Below, piece after piece: positions 18,721 through 25,833 of a stretch of 64,000 bases of DNA. The notes under the pieces were generated by a model that saw only the letters and a program-made list of their open reading frames with translations, was not told the DNA's origin and made no database searches. Every line of letters begins with the position of its first letter. Positions within the stretch are counted from its first letter, which is position 1. Position numbers and translations under genes: made by a program. The DNA is from Synechococcus sp. WH 5701 (GTDB taxonomy: Bacteria > Cyanobacteriota > Cyanobacteriia > PCC-6307 > Cyanobiaceae), in NCBI RefSeq assembly GCF_000153045.1, contig NZ_CH724160.1, positions 247,042-311,041 of the forward strand, read 5' to 3'.

Positions 18721-18749
18721 TTGCCTCTAGCATGTATATGCGTTATTTA

Positions 18750-18923
18750 TTAACATGACTGTGGTTGTCGTAAGTTATGTTTTTCTGCAAATTCGGCCAT
18801 ATTCCTCAGTTCTTTCTTCCCTTCTGGGCTGAGAATTGTTTCAAGAATGCTGACAGTGGACGCCCCTGAGGAGTCGATGATGACATCCGCTTTTTCGTTG
18901 TTGAGGAATCTGAAGAACTTCAT
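18750..18923 (-). CDS. Small protein, 57 aa, unknown (cassette 2)
   Basis: ATG at 18923 opens MKFFRFLNNEKADVIIDSSG, followed by LETILSPEGKKELRNMAEFAEKH, a soluble, charged small protein with a likely helical C-terminus. No Shine-Dalgarno sequence is visible upstream (AT-rich leader). It is the first ORF of cassette 2, starting about 80 nt inside the boundary and 29 nt before the membrane protein gene. The codon pattern looks coding. Function unknown. Confidence 0.55.
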   Translation of the reverse strand: MKFFRFLNNEKADVIIDSSGASTVSILETILSPEGKKELRNMAEFAEKHNLRQPQSC

Positions 18924-18999
18924 TTTAATTATTTTTCGATTTATCCTAGTCTAGTTGCGCTGAGTTGTCAAGTCAAAGAATTCTTAGGCTTTTTTGCAT

Positions 19000-19086
19000 G
19001 GCTAACGCCCATCATCACCCGCCCGCACAGGACTGCGCCTAAGAAAGATCTCACTGATTCGGGTCGGGTGAATGATGATGTTAGAT
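19000..19086 (-). other. attC recombination site closing cassette 1 (attC-a)
   Basis: On the minus strand it runs from ATCTAAC to GGGCGTTAGCC. The arm CATCATTCACCCGACCCG pairs with CGGGCGGGTGATGATG apart from a few unpaired bases, leaving a variable loop of roughly 40 nt, as in attC sites. The left box CGATCTAA is the reverse complement of TTAGATCG, the first bases of cassette 1 at the attI junction (22785). Confidence 0.88.
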
Positions 19087-19362
19087 CGCCAGAAGACGCT
19101 TTCTTGCTGACCAGAGAGTGCACCGAGCACGATGAGGGGGTTTTGGCAGTTACTGGTAAAAACATCCCGCAGGGCAATGCTCATTGCTAAACCTTTTTGC
19201 TGGCGTAATCCTAGCGAAGGAAAAATCTCATTCTTAGTGATACGTCAAGGTCTTGCATCGACTATTCGGGGCTTGCGCGCGGAGCTCCCGTATCAGAGAT
19301 GAGTATCGAGCATCACACCAGAGTTATGACGAAGAGCAATTCTCATAAACAGGATAAAACTA

Positions 19363-19399
19363 GCCGATCTCGATAATTGAGAATCGCTCAGATCGGCTC
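19363..19399 (-). terminator. Hairpin with T-rich tail after the methyltransferase
   Basis: Arms of 9 nt, AGCCGATCT and AGATCGGCT, with an inner CGAT/ATCG pair; on the minus strand the stem is followed by AGTTTTAT. It lies in the 417-bp stretch (19087-19503) between the methyltransferase stop and attC-a, in which I see no convincing gene. It probably ends the cassette 1 transcript, which would insulate cassette 2. Confidence 0.5.
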
Positions 19400-19503
19400 C
19401 CATAACAGAGAATTTGAGGATAGGATGGGTGCCATCAGCATGAGTAGCGCTTGCCGAAAAAATCCTCTGCCTTGGCTCGTAATGATGAAGGCTAATCACT
19501 ACC

Positions 19504-20625
19504 TCACGCCTTTTGTAGAACAAGAATGAGCTCTCGTTTCGTGGCAGCACCTGAGCGACGCGAACGCCGAACGTCAGGGATTTCGTCTTCGATGACATGC
19601 TTTAGCTGAAGCGCAGGGAACTCAGTGACGAGCTTTGCGAACATCCGCTCCGCAGGATGCGTCGTAACACGCTTGCGAGAGACCTTTTCGCCAATGACTA
19701 ACACGCAGTGACCACCTGATCGTAAGTACTTCAGCGCGTTGCGGGCGAACGCTGCAGTAATCGCATCTGAGTCAGCCTGCTTTTCTGTCGGCTCCGGTGA
19801 GTAGTCGGCCGTGCTTCGATCAAGGAACCACATCCGAAGTCTGTTATCCCGTACATAGTCTAACGCATTCATGTACGGGGGACTAGTCACAATTGCATCA
19901 ACCTCGCACTCAAGTTTTAGATCAGCCACGCCCACTTGATCAACCTTCATTACTCTATCGGGCTCGATCAAGAAGCTGTCCTTATACGCACGTCGTAGCT
20001 TGGCCTCGAGCCTCGGTTGAAGAGCTCGTTCCGCATACATTTCAGGATACTCAACTCGTGGGAACTTACGATCACGAAGGTATGGGACTAGATGGCTACT
20101 CGGGTAGGAGAGGAAACCAGGCCGTTGATGGTGCAAAATGCTGAGGAGGCATGCGAGTAAAAACGGATCGTCGTGCTCCAAACATTCATCTGCAAATCTC
20201 AGAGTTTGCTGAAGCGTCTCCGGATGAAAGAACTTTCGAACCCAATCCGGGATGGACTCTTCTGCGTAACGTGGTCTCTTCTCCGACGCGGCAAGCCTCA
20301 ATACGAGTTGCTCGTTAGCGAGATCTAGGGTCGGCGGAGGCTCAAGCTTTGCCTTGGTGAGAGTCACCGCATAAGGATTAGTGTCAAATGCTAGTACGCG
20401 TCGTCCAAGGATCACGGCCTCAAGCGGTACCGTACCTGAACCTGAGAAGCAGTCTAAAACTATTTCATTGTGGGCAGTGAACTCTCTTAGCAGTTGTCGA
20501 GCGATAATCGGTTTCAGTTTCCCGATATATGGAGCGAGCTGATGCAGTCGAGAATCCGCCGTCGAGGCTGATTCTCGCCACTCAACGGGTGCAAGCTGCG
20601 CCTCAGCGGCTAGTATTGAAGCCAT
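19504..20625 (-). CDS. DNA methyltransferase (N4-cytosine/N6-adenine type)
   Basis: A 373-aa amino-methyltransferase. The SAM-binding motif EIVLDCFSGSGTVPLEA lies near residue 55 and the catalytic TSPPY near 246, followed by YVRDNRLRMWFLD. SAM binding before catalysis, with an SPPY motif, is a permuted order compared with most N4-cytosine enzymes. The second half includes RSGGHCVLVIGE. It is the last gene of a run with SIR2 and ParA-like genes, 3 nt after SIR2, so it should share their mRNA. No restriction endonuclease is visible, so its job may be self-marking or target recognition for a SIR2 effector, which is inference. Confidence 0.85.
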   Translation of the reverse strand: MASILAAEAQLAPVEWRESASTADSRLHQLAPYIGKLKPIIARQLLREFTAHNEIVLDCFSGSGTVPLEAVILGRRVLAFDTNPYAVTLTKAKLEPPPTLDLANEQLVLRLAASEKRPRYAEESIPDWVRKFFHPETLQQTLRFADECLEHDDPFLLACLLSILHHQRPGFLSYPSSHLVPYLRDRKFPRVEYPEMYAERALQPRLEAKLRRAYKDSFLIEPDRVMKVDQVGVADLKLECEVDAIVTSPPYMNALDYVRDNRLRMWFLDRSTADYSPEPTEKQADSDAITAAFARNALKYLRSGGHCVLVIGEKVSRKRVTTHPAERMFAKLVTEFPALQLKHVIEDEIPDVRRSRRSGAATKRELILVLQKA

Positions 20626-20628
20626 TTT

Positions 20629-21501
20629 TTACCACCCAGCAGTCGCCGCGATGTTCTCGCGCTCCGACTCGACAAGGGGCACGAGTGCGGAAACTGATGA
20701 GGCAAGCGCACTATGATTGTCCACAGAATCATAGGTTAGTGCCTTAAGATTCATAGTCTCCTCTAAAACTTCCAAAACCCCTCTGCGAGCGGAGTCCTCG
20801 GGCATCACGATGTAATGAGGGCGTGAACCTTCGAACCGGTATGCATGATCTTCCAGCAATAGTTGCATATCAGGATCCCGCATCGAAGCGCCGAGAAAGA
20901 CGAACGTGTGGGTGACAAAAAGAGCTCGGAGGAGCTGATAGAAGTGTCCGTAGTCGCGTCGTGCCAAGGCATACTGACTACGAGTGAAAATGGTTTGATC
21001 TGGAAGGTCGATAGTGCCATGAACCTTTAGGACTACTCGATCTCGCCGTCGAAACACATCGGCGACGTCTTTGTCATAGTAGTTCTTGACGATGACTGTA
21101 TTAGCTTGCAGCTGATTTGCTCGATTTTCGTACAGCTTATCGAAATTGGTGGTCATTACAAGCTGAGAGTCTATCAGGCTCAGATCGTCGTGTATCTGTG
21201 CGGGACGGTATCCGTTTCCCGAGAACTCTTGGATCAACTCAGTTTTGAACACGTGTGGCGACAAGTACTTGCGGCACAGCTCGCAAGCGGTGAGTAGGTC
21301 CGCGTCTGTAATGGACTGCTCGATCTCTGCTTTCTGTGCAGCGTCCGCCACCTGTGCGGCCAGATGGTGGAGGAAGTCTGTCCACCCTCGTGGATGCACA
21401 CCGCTAGCGTTTTCTGCGCTTCTCGACACCCCCGCTCCCAAGAAAACCACCGAACGTCGAGCGGCAATGTCCCTAACGAGGTCCCTCGGCCATTCAATCA
21501 T
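20629..21501 (-). CDS. SIR2-like domain protein (putative NAD-consuming effector)
   Basis: A 290-aa protein with the SIR2-like NAD fold: SVVFLGAGVSRSAE (the GAGxS loop, near residue 20), MTTNFDKLYEN near residue 115, VVLKVHGTIDLP with the catalytic-type His, and FVFLGASMRDPDMQLLLED with the GxSxxDP motif. Such SIR2_2 domains act as NADases in several anti-phage systems (known for Thoeris, DSR and SIR2-associated Argonautes). It overlaps the ParA-like gene by 8 nt and precedes the methyltransferase by 3 nt. No extra sensor domain is visible, so sensing may lie in the partners. Confidence 0.88.
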   Translation of the reverse strand: MIEWPRDLVRDIAARRSVVFLGAGVSRSAENASGVHPRGWTDFLHHLAAQVADAAQKAEIEQSITDADLLTACELCRKYLSPHVFKTELIQEFSGNGYRPAQIHDDLSLIDSQLVMTTNFDKLYENRANQLQANTVIVKNYYDKDVADVFRRRDRVVLKVHGTIDLPDQTIFTRSQYALARRDYGHFYQLLRALFVTHTFVFLGASMRDPDMQLLLEDHAYRFEGSRPHYIVMPEDSARRGVLEVLEETMNLKALTYDSVDNHSALASSVSALVPLVESERENIAATAGW

Positions 21502-22552
21502 GTCGAAACTCCGCGCTACGCCGCAGATTACGCATAAGCGATCCCGCTAGTGCATGAATAAACTCCGTATACTTAACTTGCTGCTGAAACTGCCCCCCCG
21601 ACAGCCCTTCACGTCTCGTTAGCTTATGAATTGGTGTGTGAGAAGTCTGCGCGAGAGGAACGAGGCTAAACATATGTGGCACGTCGCCGAGTCGCATATC
21701 AGCGTCAGTGAGTGGCTGAGCAATAAATGGCCCGAGGCTATTAGATATCTCTTCTGGGATTTGCGCGAGAATTGCCTCGTAAGCACCTGTCGCGCGCTTC
21801 TCGTCGCGGATTGTCTTGGTGATGTACTGCTGCACAGTGTATCCGACGAAACGCGCCATAACACCTGACGAGGCACGTACCTGCCCCGCGTACTCTTGGA
21901 GTGTGGTCTCATGGCGCGAGGCTACCTGAGCGTAAGCTTGATCATAGTAACTTCGCCACTGATCTATCCAGTTTGCTATATTCTCAATACCAATGAGGCT
22001 GAAGATATCGCAGCCCATGGGCGCCATGAAGTAGTCGACACCTATCAAGATTGACCGGTTCAGCGCGCCCAGACTGGGCCCCACGTCATACAAAATGAGA
22101 TCATACTGTGACTTCAGTTGGCAGAGAAGCTGTGAATTCCAATTCGATACCCTGGCGCCTCCCAAGTCGGCCCCCATGAATTGAGTCCAGTTCGTACTTA
22201 GGCGATCCTCAAGCAGTGCGATGTGTGGATGTCCCGGTAGCACCGATATGCCGAAACTATTTGTGTCCGGCCCAGCGATATTGTGAGTTGTTCCTAATGA
22301 TGCGTCTCCCTTGAGTAGCGGTAGGAGAACTTGCTTGAGGGAGTCCATCTCGGTCAGCCCTGTGCCGCTCTCGTACAGCCGCTCCGTAGTCTCGTCTGGC
22401 AGAACCAACTGTGTGGCGTTGCACTGGGGGTCTGCATCGACGAGGAGGATGTTGAGGCCTTCCTTCTCGGCAAGATATGAGGCTACGTTGCAAGCGAGCG
22501 TTGTTTTGCCAACGCCGCCCTTGTTGTTAAAGAAGCAAAGGCTGCCTAGCAC
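21494..22552 (-). CDS. ParA-like ATPase (AAA_31)
   Basis: A 352-aa P-loop ATPase. The deviant Walker A is FFNNKGGVGKTTLACNVA near residue 8, followed by ILLVDADPQCNAT and the Walker B-like YDLILYDVGPSLGALNRS. The C-terminal third is longer than in plasmid ParA and has no obvious domain. The start is GTG at 22552, overlapped by the stop of a 50-aa ORF. No ParB gene or parS repeats are seen, and the gene is coupled to SIR2, so a chromosome or plasmid partition role is unlikely. A nucleotide-dependent switch for the SIR2 effector is a reasonable guess. Confidence 0.88.
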   Translation of the reverse strand: MLGSLCFFNNKGGVGKTTLACNVASYLAEKEGLNILLVDADPQCNATQLVLPDETTERLYESGTGLTEMDSLKQVLLPLLKGDASLGTTHNIAGPDTNSFGISVLPGHPHIALLEDRLSTNWTQFMGADLGGARVSNWNSQLLCQLKSQYDLILYDVGPSLGALNRSILIGVDYFMAPMGCDIFSLIGIENIANWIDQWRSYYDQAYAQVASRHETTLQEYAGQVRASSGVMARFVGYTVQQYITKTIRDEKRATGAYEAILAQIPEEISNSLGPFIAQPLTDADMRLGDVPHMFSLVPLAQTSHTPIHKLTRREGLSGGQFQQQVKYTEFIHALAGSLMRNLRRSAEFRHD

Positions 22553-22698
22553 TGGAATTTCCGCAGGATGAGGATTGAGAAGCCGGCCGTGATGAGGACT
22601 TCACTTATAATAGCATTTTTAAGGCTTACTTGATCCCTGTAATGCCATTGATTATAAGTACCGTGCATCATGTTTTCAAAAAGCTTCGTGCGATCCAT
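22546..22698 (-). CDS. Small membrane-type ORF, 50 aa, upstream of the ParA-like gene
   Basis: ATG at 22698 opens MDRTKLFENMMHGTYNQWHY; residues 29-45 (NAIISEVLITAGFSILI) are hydrophobic enough for one membrane helix, and the end is LRKFQC. Its stop lies inside the start of the ParA-like gene (overlap of 7 nt), implying coupled translation. No Shine-Dalgarno sequence is visible. It is the first gene of the operon and the first in cassette 1. Small membrane proteins at the head of defence operons are plausible, but this is unproven. Confidence 0.45.
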   Translation of the reverse strand: MDRTKLFENMMHGTYNQWHYRDQVSLKNAIISEVLITAGFSILILRKFQC

Positions 22699-22712
22699 TG
22701 TGTTCTGTTGAA

Positions 22713-22741
22713 TTTTTAGCGCATCCTGACCAAGATGTGAA
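22713..22741 (-). promoter_or_regulatory. Possible cassette 1 promoter
   Basis: On the minus strand, TTCACA (22736-22741) and TAAAAA (22713-22718) are 17 nt apart, a sigma-70-like arrangement. It would start transcription just upstream of the 50-aa ORF. The boxes are imperfect and the leader would be very short, so this is only a candidate. Confidence 0.3.
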
Positions 22742-22779
22742 TCTAGGTTTGATTTCGAACTCCGACAACGTACCCGACG

Positions 22780-22936
22780 ATCTAACAGTATTTCGGCGGG
22801 TCCGGTATCCGCCCCCTGCTCAGTCCCCTTGGCCGCATAAGAACCCTAAGCGTCCCAAGCCAATGGCTGAAATCCCTTCCAGCATAAGGCCCTTTCTCTC
22901 ATTGCCCTATCGCTCAAGAGAACTTCGGCGGGTCCG
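22780..22936 (-). other. attI-like junction region of the integron
   Basis: On the minus strand the crossover box reads CTGTTAGATCG at 22788-22778, and cassette 1 starts with TTAGATCG at 22785. The interval to the 3' end of intI holds a 13-bp direct repeat, TTCGGCGGGTCCG, at 22792-22804 and 22924-22936, possibly accessory integrase-binding sites. No attC-like hairpin is evident here, as expected of attI. It lies beyond the 3' end of intI, not near its start. Confidence 0.65.
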
Positions 22937-22956
22937 AGAACCAAATGTTTGTTTCG

Positions 22957-23943
22957 CTACAAAAGGTCTACTGGGCTCATCACCCCACAGGGGCCGCGAT
23001 TCAGCACATGCGTATAGATCATCGTCGTCTTCACGTCACTGTGTCCAAGCAACTCCTGAATGGTTCGAATGTCATGGCCACGTTCCAGTAGGTGAGTGGC
23101 AAACGAATGCCGAAAGGTGTGACAACTGGCCTGCTTGCTGACTCCTGCGCTCAGCACTGCTCGCTTCACGGCCTTCTGGATCAGGGATGGGTCGATGTGG
23201 TGCCTACCTTCGGTTCGATTGTTCCGATCATGCCAGCGGTGAGCCTGCGGAAACACCCATTGCCAGGCCCACTCCGAAGCTGCGGTCGGATACTTGCGTC
23301 CCAGTGCCAGGGGCAACATCACACGGCCCCACCCGGCCGCCAGATCAGCCCGATGGATCTCCCGGACGGCCAGCAGATAGGCCTGCACGGGCTCCACCAC
23401 ACTGGTTGGAAGCATGGTGACCCGGTCCTTGTCACCCTTGCCGCTGCGAACGGTCAGCTGCCGGGCTTGGCAGTCCACATCCTTGACGCGTAACCGCAGG
23501 GCTTCCATCAGCCGCAGACCGCTGCCGTACAACAGCTGCGCCACGAGCTGCTCGACCCCTTCGAGCTGACTCAGCACCGCCTTCACCTCAGCCACTGTGA
23601 GCACCACCGGCAACCGCTTGCGCTGCCGGGCGCGAACCACTCCCTCCAGGTTCCCCACATCTCCGCTCAGCACCGTCCGGTAGAGAAACAACAAGGCCGA
23701 CAGCGCCTGGTTCTGCGTGGAAGCACTCACCTGACCCTCCGTAGCCAGATGAGACAGGAAGGCATTGATCTCCTCTTCGCCCATCTCCCTCGGATGCCGC
23801 ATGCCGTGAAAGCGCAGGAAGCGTTTCACCCACTGGGCATAGCTGGTGATCGTGCGCCGGGCGTAATGCCTCACCTGCATCTCCTCCCGGAAACGATCCA
23901 TCAGCCGTGGGCCTGAAGCCTGAGCCATGCGTTCAACGCACAT
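22957..23943 (-). CDS. intI: Integron integrase (IntI-type tyrosine recombinase)
   Basis: A 328-aa tyrosine recombinase. An N-terminal SAM-like domain ([16 protein letters not shown]) is followed by the catalytic domain with [17 protein letters not shown] (Arg), GKGDKDR (Lys), [15 protein letters not shown] (HxxR), LGHSDVKTT and the nucleophile in MIYTHV. The diagnostic IntI insertion is present: [12 protein letters not shown], then [17 protein letters not shown]. That segment separates IntI from XerC/XerD. The first ATG lies 6 nt after the stop of the metallo-hydrolase gene; a second ATG at 23928 is possible. It faces the same way as its cassettes and no LexA-type box is seen. Confidence 0.93.
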   Translation of the reverse strand: MCVERMAQASGPRLMDRFREEMQVRHYARRTITSYAQWVKRFLRFHGMRHPREMGEEEINAFLSHLATEGQVSASTQNQALSALLFLYRTVLSGDVGNLEGVVRARQRKRLPVVLTVAEVKAVLSQLEGVEQLVAQLLYGSGLRLMEALRLRVKDVDCQARQLTVRSGKGDKDRVTMLPTSVVEPVQAYLLAVREIHRADLAAGWGRVMLPLALGRKYPTAASEWAWQWVFPQAHRWHDRNNRTEGRHHIDPSLIQKAVKRAVLSAGVSKQASCHTFRHSFATHLLERGHDIRTIQELLGHSDVKTTMIYTHVLNRGPCGVMSPVDLL

Positions 23944-23949
23944 CCACCT

Positions 23950-24852
23950 TCAGAGTTCCCCGCCCTGTCCCTCCCGCGCCAGCGTGGCCTCCAGCTCCCG
24001 GCGCCACTCGCCAAGGGCGAACGCATGCCAGCGGCCATGGCCGGGGAGCAGCCAGCGCACGTCCAGATCCAGGAGCCGCTCCACGGATCGCAGCTGCTCC
24101 TCCCAGTTCCACCAGCAGACCCGCCGGGAGGCCACCACACCCGGCGGATCCACCCCCCACCAGAGGTGGTCGCCGCTGAACAGCACCTGATCGGCGAACA
24201 GCACCGCCACGCAGCCGGCTGTGTGTCCCGGCACCGGAATCACCAGCAGGTCATCATCGAGCCGCAGCCGCTCCGTGCCCTCGAACCGGTGCTCCGCCTG
24301 CGGAGCCGCCTCCGCATCAGCGGCATGGATCCAGCGCTCGGCGCCAAAGCACTCGGCCCAGGCCTGGTGGTCGGCCACGTCGTCGCGGTGGCTGAGCAGG
24401 ATCCGGCCCACGCCGCCGAGCGCCTCGATCCGGCGGGCCAGAGGAGCGCTCCAGCGCGGGGAATCGATCAGCACGTTGTCGGGGCTGCCATCGGCTCGCC
24501 GTCGCGTGATCAGCCAGCTGCTGGCCCCAAAGCTCTTGCGCGACGCCCAGCCGCAGTAGTGCACCTGCCCCTGGGGCACGCTGGTCACCAGGGCCGGGAA
24601 GCCATCGGCGGGCGTCTGGGCCAGCAGTTCCCGGGTGGTGCCGATGGCCGCCACCGGACAGGCCTGCAGGGCCAGCAGGGCCGCCCGGGTCTCCTCCTCA
24701 CCAGCTGGCTGGGCCCGTACGTGAGAGGTACGGCCGGTGGGAGCGAAGTGGGCCGGATCGAACTGCCAACAGGTGCCGCAGTCGATGCAGCTGGCATCCA
24801 CATAGAAGGGGCCATCCACATTGGCGGCCAGACGCTCGGCGACACGGGCCAT
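23950..24852 (-). CDS. Ferredoxin-domain metallo-beta-lactamase fold protein
   Basis: A 300-aa protein with an N-terminal ferredoxin-like segment (VDASCIDCGTCWQFDP, near residue 20) joined to a metallo-beta-lactamase-type hydrolase. The metal motif is SHRDDVADHQAW in place of the usual HxHxDH, followed by GHTAGCVAVLF, FSGDHLWWG and PGHGRW. Cyanobacterial and plastid MBL proteins with this ferredoxin head are known but their substrates are unclear. The ATG at 24852 starts the conserved region. intI follows 6 nt after its stop, so transcripts could continue into the integron. Confidence 0.85.
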   Translation of the reverse strand: MARVAERLAANVDGPFYVDASCIDCGTCWQFDPAHFAPTGRTSHVRAQPAGEEETRAALLALQACPVAAIGTTRELLAQTPADGFPALVTSVPQGQVHYCGWASRKSFGASSWLITRRRADGSPDNVLIDSPRWSAPLARRIEALGGVGRILLSHRDDVADHQAWAECFGAERWIHAADAEAAPQAEHRFEGTERLRLDDDLLVIPVPGHTAGCVAVLFADQVLFSGDHLWWGVDPPGVVASRRVCWWNWEEQLRSVERLLDLDVRWLLPGHGRWHAFALGEWRRELEATLAREGQGGEL

Positions 24853-24933
24853 GCTCAGCTCCCAGATCCCCTCCAGCCTGGCGAGCACAGGCCAGCAGCG
24901 GCCGCAGCACCAGCCGCTCGGCATACTTTCTCC

Positions 24934-25833
24934 ATGACCCTCTCCGGCACCGGCACCGCCTTCGGCGGCAGTCCCATCACCACCCAGCTGGGCCAGCAGG
25001 GCCTGGGGCAGCAGCCCTGGTGGGTGGAGCAGTGGATGGAGCTGATCAACTCCTACCGCTACAAGAAACGGCTCGAGCGCGCCTGGTCCTATGTGCGCGA
25101 GGGCAACGTGCTCTCGATCCGCTTCGAAGGGCGGCGCGTGCATGCCCGCGTGCAGGGCACCGAGGAGGAGCCCTACAAGGTGAAGCTCTGGCTGGATGTG
25201 CTCAGCGACGACGACTGGGGCTACGTGCTCGAAGCCCTCGGCCAGAAGGCCCGCTGGTCAGCCCAGCTGCTGGCCGGAGTCATGCCCCAGGACATTGAGC
25301 GCGCCTTTGCCGCCAGCGGCCGCCGCCTGTTTCCCTTCAAGCTGCAGGAGGTGCGCAGCGAGTGCAGCTGCCCCGACAAGGCCAATCCCTGCAAGCACGT
25401 CAGCGCCGTCTACTACCTGATGGGCGATCGCTTCAGCGAAGACCCCTTTGTGCTCTTCCAGCTGCGCGGCCGCTCCAGGACCCAATTGCTCTCCGACCTG
25501 GCCAAGCGCCGACGGAAACAGCTGGCTGCAGCCGGAGGCGGCAAGCGCCGGGCCGCCGTCCATGTGCCGCACCCGGTGCACCCAGCCGTGATCGACCCGA
25601 GCCGCTGGTGGTCGTACGCCTCAGCTCTGGATCCGGATCTGGTGGTGATCACGCCAGCCATGGAGGGGGAGAGCGGGCTCGATGAGGCCGGTGATCTGCC
25701 CCTGGCCCACGAACCCCTCTTCCCAGAGGCCAACCGCCACTTCCTCGGCCTGCTGCAGGCCCAGGCCAGCCGGGTGAGCCAACAGGCCCTCGCCCAGGCC
25801 ATGGGTGGCGCCAGCAGCGATGCCGGTGCCTGA
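24934..25833 (+). CDS. SWIM zinc-finger domain protein
   Basis: A 299-aa protein with a SWIM-type metal site ECSCPDKANPCKHVSAVYYLMG (CxCx7CxH) near residue 150, inside a domain typical of the cyanobacterial SWIM family. The preceding part (RAWSYVREGNVLSIRFEGRRVHARVQG) is the usual N-terminal module. It probably binds nucleic acid or a partner protein; SWIM proteins are found with Swi2/Snf2 helicases, but none is adjacent here. It is divergent from the metallo-hydrolase gene by 81 nt, and its last 14 nt overlap the next gene. Confidence 0.88.
   Translation: MTLSGTGTAFGGSPITTQLGQQGLGQQPWWVEQWMELINSYRYKKRLERAWSYVREGNVLSIRFEGRRVHARVQGTEEEPYKVKLWLDVLSDDDWGYVLEALGQKARWSAQLLAGVMPQDIERAFAASGRRLFPFKLQEVRSECSCPDKANPCKHVSAVYYLMGDRFSEDPFVLFQLRGRSRTQLLSDLAKRRRKQLAAAGGGKRRAAVHVPHPVHPAVIDPSRWWSYASALDPDLVVITPAMEGESGLDEAGDLPLAHEPLFPEANRHFLGLLQAQASRVSQQALAQAMGGASSDAGA

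Larger units (their letters stand above)
13041..23943 (-). mobile_element. Chromosomal integron with three cassettes and co-oriented intI
   Basis: The intI gene, the attI-like junction at 22785 and three cassettes, each closed by an attC hairpin (19000-19086, 16507-16597, 13041-13101), form one continuous array, all on the minus strand. Cassette boundaries at G-TT give lengths of about 3.8 kb, 2.5 kb (including a 1.25-kb IS) and 3.5 kb, large for cassettes. In classical integrons intI points away from the cassettes; here it points into them, a layout described for a minority of integrons. Array members are AT-richer than the host. Confidence 0.82.

Noticed and set aside
19002..19184. Short minus-strand ORFs of 60-69 aa after the methyltransferase
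   Set aside because: They run through attC-a; the palindromic hairpin explains the open frames and the peptides do not look like proteins.
19293..19598. 101-aa minus-strand ORF overlapping the methyltransferase end
   Set aside because: It overlaps the C-terminal coding region in another frame and contains the terminator-like hairpin; composition is not protein-like.
21494..22552. Plasmid partition locus (ParA with ParB and parS)
   Set aside because: No ParB gene or parS-like repeats are nearby, and the gene overlaps a SIR2 gene inside an integron cassette.
22957..23943. XerC/XerD or phage integrase
   Set aside because: The IntI-specific insert with the WAWQWVFPQ and HHIDP segments is present, and attC sites follow; no phage genes are near.
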